Positions 26,056 to 33,662 of a DNA stretch of 64,000 bases are shown here, piece by piece (positions within the stretch are counted from its first letter, which is position 1; every line of letters begins with the position of its first letter). A model generated the notes under the pieces. The model was not told the DNA's origin. It saw nothing but the letters and a program-made list of their open reading frames with translations, and searched no databases. The translations under genes and the position numbers were made by a program. Source of the stretch: Actibacterium sp. XHP0104 (GTDB lineage Bacteria > Pseudomonadota > Alphaproteobacteria > Rhodobacterales > Rhodobacteraceae); the NCBI RefSeq assembly GCF_025751515.1, contig NZ_JAOWLE010000001.1, positions 372,001 through 436,000 on the forward strand, read 5' to 3'.

Positions 26056-26676
26056 TCAAACTGGCGCAAGGCCAAAATCGCGCAGCCCGTCGAGGACGAA
26101 CTGCACCGACAGCGCCGCCAGCAGCATGCCCAACAGGCGCGTCACCACGTTGATGCCGGTCTTGCCCAGAACCCGCTCTAGCAGGCCCGATGACACGAAC
26201 ATCAGCGCCATGATCGTCAGCACCCCAAGCATCACCAGATGCACGCCAACCAGCATCGGCAGATTGCCCTCGGCCTCGCCCGCCAGCAGGATCATCGTCG
26301 CCATCGAGCCGGGCCCGGCGATCAGCGGCGTGGCCAGTGGAAAGACAGACGGGTCGGGGCGGTCTTCGTGGGTCTGGTCTTCGCGGCGCTTGGTGCGGCG
26401 CTCGAACAGCATTTCCAGCGCGGTCAGGAACAGCAGGATGCCACCCGCGATGCGGAAGGCGGCCATCGAGATGCCGACAAAGCCCAGAACGGCCTCGCCT
26501 AACAGGCCGAACATCGTCAGCAAGATCGCCGCCGTCAGCGTTGCGCGCAGGGTGATGGCGCGGCGTTCGCGTGGGGTCATGCCCTGGGTGATCGCCACGA
26601 ACAGCGGCGTCAGGCCGACAGGGTCGATGATCACGAAAAGCGTGACAAAGGCGCTGATGTAGAATGTCAGGTCCAA
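26056..26676 (-). CDS. MarC family integral membrane protein
   Basis: A 206-residue protein with six likely membrane helices and the MarC signature FVIIDPVGLTPLFVAIT near the start and PLATPLIAGPGSMATMILL in the middle. MarC proteins were once linked to multiple antibiotic resistance, but that link has been withdrawn, and their transport role is open. The best start is a TTG at 26676 with a G-rich site (GGGGGA) about 7 bases upstream, giving MDLTFYISAF; it lies 4 bases after the stop of the ABC-F gene. Confidence 0.9.
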   Translation of the reverse strand: MDLTFYISAFVTLFVIIDPVGLTPLFVAITQGMTPRERRAITLRATLTAAILLTMFGLLGEAVLGFVGISMAAFRIAGGILLFLTALEMLFERRTKRREDQTHEDRPDPSVFPLATPLIAGPGSMATMILLAGEAEGNLPMLVGVHLVMLGVLTIMALMFVSSGLLERVLGKTGINVVTRLLGMLLAALSVQFVLDGLRDFGLAPV

Positions 26677-26680
26677 GCGG

Positions 26681-28531
26681 TTATCCCCCGGCGGCGTCCA
26701 GCCGCTCCATGGCATCCATCCACAATGCCTCGGCGCGGGCCAGCCCGTCCATCACCTCGGCATGTTTCTGCTGCCACTTGGCAATCTCGTCGGATTTGCC
26801 GGGCTCGTAAAGGGCGGGATCGGCCAGCTTGGCATCCAGCTTTTCGCGCATCTCGGTCAGCTTGCCGACGCGGTCTTCGCATTTGCGCAGATCGGCGCGC
26901 AGGGCCTGCATGATGTCACGATCGGCGCGCTTGGGTTTGTCGGGGGCGGGTTCGGCGCGTTTGGCGGGCTTGTCGCTGGCCAGCAGCAGCGCGCGGTAAC
27001 TGTCGAGATCGTCTTCATAGGGCGTGACCAGCCCGTCTTTGACCAGCCACAGCCGGTCGGCCACCATCGACAGCAGGTGCATGTCGTGGCTGACCAGAAT
27101 GACCGCGCCCGAATAGGCGGTCAGGGCTTCGACCAGGGCTTCGCGGCTTTCGATATCCAGGTGGTTGGTGGGTTCGTCAAGGATCAGCAGGTGCGGCGCG
27201 TCAAGCGTGGCCAAGAGCAGCGACAGCCGCGCCTTTTGCCCGCCCGACAGGCGGCCGACCTCGGTTTCGGCCTGATCGGCGCCCAGGCCGAACCCGGCCA
27301 GCTGGGCGCGCAGTTTCGATTGCTGCACCTCGGGGCGTTCGCGTTGCAGGTGCTGCAGCGGCGTTTCGTCGATATGCAGCTCGTCCACCTGGTGCTGGGC
27401 GAAAAAGCCGATCCGCAGCTTGTTCGCCCGCGTCATCCGCCCGCCCATCAGCGGCAGCCGGTCGGACAAGAGCTTTGACAGGGTCGATTTGCCCTGACCG
27501 TTCTTGCCCAACAGCGCGATGCGGTCGTCCTGGTCGATGCGCAGGTTCATCTTGCGCAGCACGACCGTGTCGCCATAGCCGCAGGACGCGCTTTCCAGTG
27601 CGATGATCGGGGGGCTCAGCTCCTCGGGGTTGGGAAAGGTGAACACGGTGCGCGCCGCCTCTTCGGGGGCGGTGATCGGTTCCATCTTTTCCAGCATCTT
27701 GACGCGGGCCTGCGCCTGTTTGGCCTTGCTGGCCTTGGCCTTGAAGCGATCAACGAATTTTTGCAGATGGGCGCGGTGGTCGGCCTGTTTCTTGGCCTGC
27801 GCGGCCTGCACGGCGCGCTGTTCGGCGCGGGTGCGGGCAAAGGTATCATAGCCGCCCTGATAAAGCGTCAGCTTACGCTCATCGAGATGCAGGATCGCCC
27901 CCACGGCCCGGTTCAGCAAGCCGCGGTCGTGGCTGATGATGATGACCGTATGCGGATAGCGCGCCAGATAGTTTTCCAGCCACAGCGCGCCCTCGAGGTC
28001 GAGATAGTTGGTCGGTTCGTCCAGCAGCAGCAGGTCGGGCTGCGCGAACAGCACGGCGGCCAGAGCGACGCGCATCCGCCAGCCGCCCGAAAACGCAGAG
28101 CAGGGCATGCGCTGATCGTCATCGTCAAAGCCCAGGCCCTTGAGGATGCTTGCGGCGCGGGCCTCGGCCGACCAGGCGTCGATATCGGCCAGGCGGGTCT
28201 GGATCTCGGCGATGCGGGCGGGGTCGGTGGCGGTGCCGGCCTCGGCCATCAGGGCCGCGCGTTCGGTATCGGCGGCCAGAACGGTATCAATCAGGCTGAC
28301 ATCCGATCCGGGCACTTCCTGGCTGACGCCGCCGATGCGGGCGCGGGAGGGCAGGGTGATGCTGCCGCTTTCAAGCGAAAGCTCGCCCCGGATCAGGCGG
28401 AACAGCGTGGTCTTGCCCGCGCCGTTGCGGCCCACAAGCCCCACCTTGTGACCGGTTGGAATAGTGGCGCTGGCGCCCGTGAAAAGGGGACGTCCAGAGA
28501 TGGAATAGTGAAGGTCGTCGATCCTGAGCAT
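26681..28531 (-). CDS. ABC-F family ATPase (ribosome-associated type)
   Basis: This protein has two ABC cassettes in one chain of 616 residues and no membrane segment. Walker A motifs are GRNGAGKTT and GKNGQGKST; signature motifs FSGGWRMRVALA and LSGGQKARLSLL; Walker B LLLLDEPTNYLD and LLILDEPTNHLD. Between them is the charged linker typical of ABC-F factors that enter the ribosomal E site. The C-terminal tail (about 530-616) is a coiled coil as in Uup/YheS. It resembles YheS most, but this is by layout only. The ATG at 28531 gives the usual MLRIDDLHYS start. Confidence 0.92.
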   Translation of the reverse strand: MLRIDDLHYSISGRPLFTGASATIPTGHKVGLVGRNGAGKTTLFRLIRGELSLESGSITLPSRARIGGVSQEVPGSDVSLIDTVLAADTERAALMAEAGTATDPARIAEIQTRLADIDAWSAEARAASILKGLGFDDDDQRMPCSAFSGGWRMRVALAAVLFAQPDLLLLDEPTNYLDLEGALWLENYLARYPHTVIIISHDRGLLNRAVGAILHLDERKLTLYQGGYDTFARTRAEQRAVQAAQAKKQADHRAHLQKFVDRFKAKASKAKQAQARVKMLEKMEPITAPEEAARTVFTFPNPEELSPPIIALESASCGYGDTVVLRKMNLRIDQDDRIALLGKNGQGKSTLSKLLSDRLPLMGGRMTRANKLRIGFFAQHQVDELHIDETPLQHLQRERPEVQQSKLRAQLAGFGLGADQAETEVGRLSGGQKARLSLLLATLDAPHLLILDEPTNHLDIESREALVEALTAYSGAVILVSHDMHLLSMVADRLWLVKDGLVTPYEDDLDSYRALLLASDKPAKRAEPAPDKPKRADRDIMQALRADLRKCEDRVGKLTEMREKLDAKLADPALYEPGKSDEIAKWQQKHAEVMDGLARAEALWMDAMERLDAAGG

Positions 28532-28562
28532 GGGCGTGCTGTGGACCAGCGCCGAGGACAAG

Positions 28563-28847
28563 TCAATCAGGCAAAGGGGTTTTCAGCAGGCTGTGCAGAT
28601 CCGAGGCATCATAGCTTTGGAATGCCACCAGTGGCGTGTCGCCCGCGTCGTCAAAGGCGAACACGTTCAGCGCATCAAGGTGCAGCGTCGCGCGGCAAAA
28701 GCGGTTCTCGCCGGCCAGTTCGGGCGGGCATTCGGCCAGGTCGGCATGAGTGACCGCGCTTTCGAACATCTCGTAGGTAAAGGTCAGAGGCTCGGTGCCA
28801 TACGCGGGGGTGGCAAGCAATGCGACCAGCGGCAGAACACGTTTCAT
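28563..28847 (-). CDS. Small secreted protein of unknown function
   Basis: The product has 94 residues with a signal peptide (MKRVLPLVALLATPAYG) and a short mature part with two Cys (AECPPELAGENRFCRATLHL), likely one disulfide. No family is recognised. The ATG at 28845-28847 follows AAGGGG at about 10 bases; a longer open frame upstream reads into the divergent ndk promoter and is not needed. A 25-base palindromic element sits 34 bases before the start. It ends 31 bases before the ABC-F gene start and may be co-transcribed with it. Confidence 0.72.
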   Translation of the reverse strand: MKRVLPLVALLATPAYGTEPLTFTYEMFESAVTHADLAECPPELAGENRFCRATLHLDALNVFAFDDAGDTPLVAFQSYDASDLHSLLKTPLPD

Positions 28848-28880
28848 GGCGGAAAATCCCCTTGTTGGTGAAATCGGCTT

Positions 28881-28905
28881 ATTTCTGATTAAAATAGTCA
28901 GAAAT
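28881..28905. promoter_or_regulatory. AT-rich palindrome with a TGA-N9-TCA core (IRO-like)
   Basis: ATTTCTGA (28881-28888) and TCAGAAAT (28898-28905) are perfect inverted repeats around 9 bases. The core TGA-N9-TCA matches the IRO motif described for RirA-type iron regulators of rhizobia. It lies between the small secreted gene and ndk, closer to the former. The palindrome is seen; its regulator is a guess. Confidence 0.45.
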
Positions 28906-29005
28906 GTCAAGAGCGGTTTCCGACCCGCCGCGACTCCGCTCTTTATCCTGTCTGGTCCCCGTGTTAGAGGCGGGCCAGCGAAACCCACCAACAGGAGCGA
29001 GCCCG

Positions 29006-29428
29006 ATGGCCATTCAACGCACCTTCTCGATCATCAAGCCCGACGCGACCAAGCGCAACCTGACTGGCGCCATCAACGCCAAGCTCGAGGCCGCCGGCCT
29101 GCGCATCATCGCGCAGAAACGCATTCACCTGACCCCGGCCCAGGCCGGCGTGTTCTATGCCGTTCACAAAGAGCGCCCCTTCTACGGCGAACTGTGCGAG
29201 TTCATGGCATCCGAGCCGATCGTCGTTCAGGTGCTGGAAGGTGAAGACGCCATCGCCAAGAACCGCGAAGTGATGGGCGCCACCAACCCGTCTGAGGCCG
29301 CCGAAGGCACCATCCGCAAGGAATTCGCCCTGTCGATCGGTGAGAACTCGATCCACGGCTCAGACGGCGAAGACACCGCCGCCACCGAGATCGCCTATTT
29401 CTTCTCGGGTCTCGAACTGGTCGGCTGA
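29006..29428 (+). CDS. ndk: Nucleoside diphosphate kinase
   Basis: Ndk transfers the gamma phosphate between nucleoside triphosphates and diphosphates through a phospho-histidine. The 140 residues have the typical start ([16 protein letters not shown]), KERPFYGEL, the nucleotide-binding loop [17 protein letters not shown] and the active-site block ENSIHGSDG, whose His carries the phosphate. AGGAG precedes the ATG. A strong terminator follows 24 bases after the stop. Confidence 0.97.
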   Translation: MAIQRTFSIIKPDATKRNLTGAINAKLEAAGLRIIAQKRIHLTPAQAGVFYAVHKERPFYGELCEFMASEPIVVQVLEGEDAIAKNREVMGATNPSEAAEGTIRKEFALSIGENSIHGSDGEDTAATEIAYFFSGLELVG

Positions 29429-29452
29429 TCGGTTCACCCTGGCTGAAACGTG

Positions 29453-29480
29453 AAACGCCCGCCATTTCGGCGGGCGTTTT
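29453..29480. terminator. Bidirectional rho-independent terminator between ndk and the MBL gene
   Basis: AAACGCCCGCC (29453-29463) and GGCGGGCGTTT (29469-29479) form a perfect 11-bp stem with a 5-base loop. T-runs occur on the 3' side in both directions, so it can end ndk (+) and the MBL-fold gene (-). Confidence 0.9.
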
Positions 29481-29482
29481 CG

Positions 29483-30454
29483 TTAGCCCCAGTTCCAGAT
29501 TGCCGGGACGAACCTGAAGGCGTCGCCGTCGCGCATGACGTGACCCACGCCGGGGAAGGGGAAGTGATAGCCCAGCACCGCCATGCCGTCGGCGGCAGCC
29601 ATGTCCAGCAGGCGGTGGCGGGTTGCGGCGGCCATGGGGCCGTCCTGGTCGAAACCGCCATGCCAGTCGGGGCGTTCAAAGCTGGCATAGGCGTGGGTCA
29701 TCGCGTCGCCCAGCGCGATCAGCTGTTTGCCCTCGCTTTCGACCACGACCGACAGGTGGTTCAGCGTGTGGCCTGGCGTCGCGATCATGCGCACGCCCGG
29801 CACAACCTCGAACCCGTCCTCGGCGCGGGTCCAGTCGACGCCATCGGTGCCCAGCGCGTTGACCGCGCCGACCACGAATTGCTGCATCTCAAGCGGCACG
29901 GTATTGGCCAGCCCGTCCTGCATCCACCAGTCATACTCGGCCCCGCCGATGACATATTGCGCGTCGGGAAAGAGCGGCTCGTCGAAGTCGTCGCGGATGC
30001 CCCAGACATGATCGGGGTGGGCATGGGTGATCACCACATGGGTGATGCTGGCCGGGTCGATGCCGGCGGCATCGAGATTAGCCATCAAGCGCCCCGCGGT
30101 GGGCAGGAACCGGCTGCCAGAGCCCACGTCGATCAGCACCACGGCCTCGCCGGTGTCGATCACCAGGTGGTTGGTGTGGGAATAGTTGTTGTCGACCGAC
30201 AGCTGATGCGACTTGAGAAAGGCGATGACATCGTCTTGTGACGCGTTCGGGAAACTGCCGGCGGGCAGGTCGAGATAGCCGTCGGACACGACCGTCAGCC
30301 GGGTCGTGCCGATCGAAAAGCGGAAATAGGGCGCGTTGCCTGCCGCACCCGGCCCCCCGACATTGGCCAAAAGGGGTGCGGCAGGCAGTGCAAGCGCAGG
30401 GGCCGCCGCGGCCAGTTTCAACAGACGGCGACGGGTCGGGTCAAAATGGGGCAT
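29483..30454 (-). CDS. Tat-exported MBL-fold metallo-hydrolase
   Basis: The 323 residues begin with a twin-arginine signal (TRRRLLKLAAAAPALALPAA), so a folded, metal-loaded enzyme should reach the periplasm. The metallo-beta-lactamase fold has the dinuclear metal site: THAHPDH, PGHTLNH, the bridging Asp in GDAMTH and a late His (GYHFPFPG). The subclass resembles lactonase-like and SoxH-like hydrolases; substrate unknown. It lies 35 bases after the DUF2892 gene on the same strand, and an SqrR/BigR-like site before that gene suggests a link to reactive sulfur. Confidence 0.88.
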   Translation of the reverse strand: MPHFDPTRRRLLKLAAAAPALALPAAPLLANVGGPGAAGNAPYFRFSIGTTRLTVVSDGYLDLPAGSFPNASQDDVIAFLKSHQLSVDNNYSHTNHLVIDTGEAVVLIDVGSGSRFLPTAGRLMANLDAAGIDPASITHVVITHAHPDHVWGIRDDFDEPLFPDAQYVIGGAEYDWWMQDGLANTVPLEMQQFVVGAVNALGTDGVDWTRAEDGFEVVPGVRMIATPGHTLNHLSVVVESEGKQLIALGDAMTHAYASFERPDWHGGFDQDGPMAAATRHRLLDMAAADGMAVLGYHFPFPGVGHVMRDGDAFRFVPAIWNWG

Positions 30455-30489
30455 CGTTTCCTCCCAGAACGGATGCGAACTCTATCCGC

Positions 30490-30693
30490 TTAGTTAAACG
30501 CGGTTCCGGGCTTTACGCCAAGCTTTTTGAAGATGTTGGCCGCGGGGCAGAAGCCGGTGATCGAGGCCTGGAACATGTTCACGCCGATGAATGCGGTGAA
30601 CAGGTGCCACAGGGGCGACACGAAATAGGCCAGTGCCACCGAGATCAGGATCATCACGCCGGCAAACATCATCACAGCACGGTCAAGGGTCAT
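30490..30693 (-). CDS. DUF2892 (YgaP-type) small membrane protein
   Basis: The 67 residues form two membrane helices flanking the family signature FTAFIGVNMFQASITGFCPA, with a C-terminal IFKKLGVKPG. In YgaP the same domain anchors a rhodanese; here it stands alone. I use the ATG at 30691-30693 because GGAG lies 6 bases upstream; an ATG at 30705 overlaps that site. It is first in a pair with the Tat-exported MBL hydrolase, and the ATTC-N8-GAAT box lies 68 bases upstream of its start. A second DUF2892 gene is at 58169. Confidence 0.9.
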   Translation of the reverse strand: MTLDRAVMMFAGVMILISVALAYFVSPLWHLFTAFIGVNMFQASITGFCPAANIFKKLGVKPGTAFN

Positions 30694-30760
30694 GGGATAC
30701 TCCATCAGCAGGCCACGGGGATCGGGCCTTTGGGCGCAATATGCCCGCTGGCGAAGATAA

Positions 30761-30776
30761 ATTCAAGTATGCGAAT
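30761..30776. promoter_or_regulatory. SqrR/BigR-like operator (ATTC-N8-GAAT) before the DUF2892-MBL pair
   Basis: ATTC (30761-30764), eight bases, GAAT (30773-30776). This matches exactly the inverted repeat reported for SqrR, the persulfide-sensing ArsR-family repressor of Rhodobacter capsulatus. Over 20 bases it is identical at 17 positions to the site at 54579, in the same orientation to its gene. It lies between the marR stop and the DUF2892 start. Confidence 0.65.
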
Positions 30777-30799
30777 GTGACTGGGAAACGATTTCCGCG

Positions 30800-31270
30800 T
30801 CAGGCGAGGGGCTGGCGCAGGGGCGCACGGCTTAGCTTGTTACCGGCCTCGGCGGCCTTGCGCATCAGTTGCAACAGGGTCTCTTGTTCCTCGGGGGTGA
30901 GGCCCGACAGAACCTCGCGTTGCAGCGACTGCACCACGACCTTGACCTGCTCGAACTCGTCCAGGCCGATCTCGGTCAGATGCAGCACCTTCGCCCGGCG
31001 GTCGCGTTCCGAGATCTCGCGCCGCACCAGGCCCTTTTGTTCCAACCGGTCGATCACGCCGCCGATGGTGACGCGGTCATAGGCGATCAGCCCGGACAGG
31101 GTGGCCTGGTCGATGCCGGGATTGCTGGCGATGGCCGAGATGGCGGCGAATTGCACCGGCGTCAGGGCGTGACCCGCGCGGGCCACGCGGTCGGCAAAGA
31201 CCGAGACGGAAATCTGGTGCAGCCGACGGATGTAATGCCCGGGCATGTTATAGATTTCAGGTGCTTCCAT
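30800..31270 (-). CDS. MarR family transcriptional regulator
   Basis: This 156-residue winged-helix protein has the MarR layout: dimerising N-terminal helices, the recognition region (GIDQATLSGLIAYDRVTIGGVIDRLEQKGLVRREISERDRRAKVL is spread over about 55-100, with the wing at ERDRRA) and a C-terminal dimer helix. The motif D-R-x-T at the recognition helix is typical. The ATG at 31268-31270 has a G-rich site at about 7 bases; an ATG at 31282 would put that site inside the gene. Its ligand is unknown; the intergenic inverted repeats upstream (31284-31394) may be its own operators. Confidence 0.9.
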   Translation of the reverse strand: MEAPEIYNMPGHYIRRLHQISVSVFADRVARAGHALTPVQFAAISAIASNPGIDQATLSGLIAYDRVTIGGVIDRLEQKGLVRREISERDRRAKVLHLTEIGLDEFEQVKVVVQSLQREVLSGLTPEEQETLLQLMRKAAEAGNKLSRAPLRQPLA

Positions 31271-31283
31271 GATGACCCCCATT

Positions 31284-31394
31284 CTTTTTTCCCGATACTA
31301 GGCGAGATTTCGGATGCCGGTCGATCCGAATTTGCCTGAGGCGGGAAAAAAGGACAGCGGGGGGATATCGGCCGGGGAGATGAGAACCCCGGCC
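31284..31394. repeat. Nested inverted repeats upstream of marR
   Basis: Three perfect pairs lie in this gap: CTTTTTTCCCG/CGGGAAAAAAG (31284-31294 and 31342-31352), TTCGGAT/ATCCGAA (31309-31315 and 31324-31330) inside it, and GGCCGGGG/CCCCGGCC (31370-31377 and 31387-31394). The last lies just after the end of the DsbA-like gene and may serve in 3'-end formation of its message; the inner ones may be MarR operators. Confidence 0.55.
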
Positions 31395-31415
31395 CATGGA
31401 AAGGCTGCGCGCGGG

Positions 31416-32165
31416 TTACTGCGCCCGCACCTCGGCCACGATCTGTTGCATCGCCGCCAGCGGCACATAGCCGCGCAGCATCTGTTCCTCGAGCACGAAG
31501 GTGGGCGTGCCGCTGATCCCAAGGCGCTGGGCCAGGGCGTGGTTGGCGGCGATCACCTGGTCAACCTCGGGCGAGGTCATGCGGGCGATGACGGCATCGG
31601 CGTCCAGGTTCAGCTTTTCGGCCAGATTGGCCAGGCTCTTGACCGAGACCTTGCCGCGAAAGGTGATCAGCTCGTCATGGGCCTTTTCATAGGCCTCGTC
31701 GCCCGCGATCTGCTGGGCGGCGATGGCAAAGCGCGATGACAGGTCGGATTCTTCGCCCAGGATCGGGAATTCCTTGACCACGAAACGGATGTTGCCGTCG
31801 GTCTTGATCAGGGTATTCACGTCGTCATAGGCCTTGCGGCAATAGCCACAGCGGTAATCCATGAATTCAACCAGGGTGATGTCGCCGTCGGGGTTGCCGC
31901 CGACCCAGGAATAGCCGTCGTTGTAGATCTCGTCGGAATTGGTGGCCACCAGGGCCACATCCGCCGCGACTTGCTGATGGGCCTGGCGTTCCTCAAGAAC
32001 GGCGATGGCCTCCATCAGCACTTCGGGGTTGTCCAGCAGATAGGCCCGCACCTCGGCGCGAAAGGCCTCGCGCTCGGACTGGGACATCGAGGCAAGGTCG
32101 GTTGCACCGGCAGGGGCGGCCAGGGTCAGGGCCGCCAGGGCGCCGGCAAGCAGAAAGCGGGTCAT
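31416..32165 (-). CDS. Periplasmic DsbA-family thiol-disulfide oxidoreductase
   Basis: The 249 residues have a signal peptide (about 1-21), a helical N-terminal segment (SEREAFRAEVRAYLLDNPEV, as in ScsC/Com1-type proteins that oligomerise through it), and a thioredoxin fold with the active site CGYC (about residue 107) and the cis-Pro loop GTPTFV. It probably oxidises or isomerises disulfides in the periplasm. No dsbB is nearby. It is followed on the same strand by marR after a 145-base gap rich in inverted repeats. Confidence 0.9.
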   Translation of the reverse strand: MTRFLLAGALAALTLAAPAGATDLASMSQSEREAFRAEVRAYLLDNPEVLMEAIAVLEERQAHQQVAADVALVATNSDEIYNDGYSWVGGNPDGDITLVEFMDYRCGYCRKAYDDVNTLIKTDGNIRFVVKEFPILGEESDLSSRFAIAAQQIAGDEAYEKAHDELITFRGKVSVKSLANLAEKLNLDADAVIARMTSPEVDQVIAANHALAQRLGISGTPTFVLEEQMLRGYVPLAAMQQIVAEVRAQ

Positions 32166-32254
32166 CGGGTCTCTCCGTGGTTTCGGTCGGGACAGCTATT
32201 TCATAGGCCGGGACGGGGGGCAACGGCTATGCACAATGACGTTATGTGCCTGCG

Positions 32255-33604
32255 TCACTGTGCCTGTTTGGCGGCGCGCAGGATGTCCTGGGCCCGGCGC
32301 CAGCCCGGAGATCCGTTGGGCAACAGCCCGGCTGCGCGGCTGGCATGGATCGCGGCATCCCTCAGCTGACCCATCACCGCATAGCGTTCCGCCGTCGACA
32401 GCGAGGCCATGCCGTTATTGCCCGCGCGCGCATAGGCCACGGCCAGGTCGCGCAGCATCCGCGGGTCATATGGGTCGCGCGCGCGGGCCTTTTCCAGCGC
32501 GGCCAGCGCCTTGCGGTTGCCGTCGGCGGTATCCAGCGCCAGCAGCGACCTGCCATAGCCCGCCAGGATCAGCGCATCGCCGGGCCGCAGGTTCACCGCG
32601 CGGGCATAAGCATTCACGGCAGGCGCGAAATTGCGCGATTCCAGCAAGATCTGCCCGCGCAGCTCATGCGCAAAGGCGTCTTCGTGGCGCATCTGCACCA
32701 GACGGTCGGCCTCGCGCAGGGCAGCCTTTGGGTCGGGCTTGCGGTGATAGGCGATGGCGCGGCGCATCACGGCAATATCTGAATTGTCGCCCTTGGCCAC
32801 CTTGCGCAGCGTGTAGGACGGCGCCTGTGTAAAGGCGCCCAGCTTGCCCTGGGCGCGGGCGAACCAGTAATCGGCCTGCGGGTTGGGTCGGGCCTTGTCG
32901 CCATAGGCGGCGGCGAAACCGGTGAGGGCGCGGATGCGATCTTGCGATAGCGGGTGGGTCAGCACGTAAGGGTCCTGCCGCGCGGGGCCCAGGGCCGCCT
33001 GACCGCGAAACAGTTCCAGCACGTCCAGCATGGCGCCGGGGTCGATACCCGCCCCGGCCATATAGCGCGCGCCTGCCTGGTCGGCCGAGCTTTCCTCGGC
33101 CCTGGTATGGGCCAGGAACAGCCGCTGCGCGGTCGAGGTCGACCCGATCGCCAGCCCGCTGACCGCGCGCCCGTCGGCCCCGCCTATGGCCGCCGCCGCC
33201 GACAGGATCAGCGCCATCTTGGCGATGTTGTTGGTGCTGCGTAGATTGGCGATGCGGCGCGAAAGATGACCGTTGGCGATATGGGCCAGCTCGTGTGACA
33301 GCACGGCCTGCACCTCTTGCGCGGTCTTCAGGCGCAGCAGCAGGCCGGAATGCATGACGATGGTCTGGTTGTCTCCGACGAAGGCGTTCATCGAGCTGTC
33401 ATTCACCACCAGCACCCGCATCTGCCCGCCGCCCATGCCCGCCGCCCCGGCCAGCGGGGTCAAAAGCTGGTTCAGCGCGTATTCGATTTCGGAATCGCGG
33501 ATCAGCCCCTGGGCCGAGGCCGCCAGCGGATGCAGCAGCATCAACAGGCCGCACAGCAGGGCCGCGACCGGGCGGCGCACAGAGATCTGGGGGAGGGCTG
33601 GCAT
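32255..33604 (-). CDS. BepA-like periplasmic M48 metalloprotease with TPR repeats
   Basis: The 449 residues consist of a signal peptide (about 1-32), an M48 domain with HELAH at 104-108 and a third zinc ligand in the EESSADQAG helix, and a C-terminal TPR array (PKAALREADRLVQMRHEDAF; FAPAVNAYARAVNLRPGDAL). The same order is seen in E. coli BepA, which degrades or helps mature stalled outer-membrane proteins such as LptD. The ATG at 33604 begins the signal peptide; a longer frame upstream overlaps the divergent aminotransferase start and is unlikely. The divergent gap is only 58 bases. Confidence 0.9.
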   Translation of the reverse strand: MPALPQISVRRPVAALLCGLLMLLHPLAASAQGLIRDSEIEYALNQLLTPLAGAAGMGGGQMRVLVVNDSSMNAFVGDNQTIVMHSGLLLRLKTAQEVQAVLSHELAHIANGHLSRRIANLRSTNNIAKMALILSAAAAIGGADGRAVSGLAIGSTSTAQRLFLAHTRAEESSADQAGARYMAGAGIDPGAMLDVLELFRGQAALGPARQDPYVLTHPLSQDRIRALTGFAAAYGDKARPNPQADYWFARAQGKLGAFTQAPSYTLRKVAKGDNSDIAVMRRAIAYHRKPDPKAALREADRLVQMRHEDAFAHELRGQILLESRNFAPAVNAYARAVNLRPGDALILAGYGRSLLALDTADGNRKALAALEKARARDPYDPRMLRDLAVAYARAGNNGMASLSTAERYAVMGQLRDAAIHASRAAGLLPNGSPGWRRAQDILRAAKQAQ

Positions 33605-33662
33605 TGACTGTCCGCTTGCGCACTGAAAAAAGGTCACCATGTGCGCAGTCTGAGAGGGTTCC

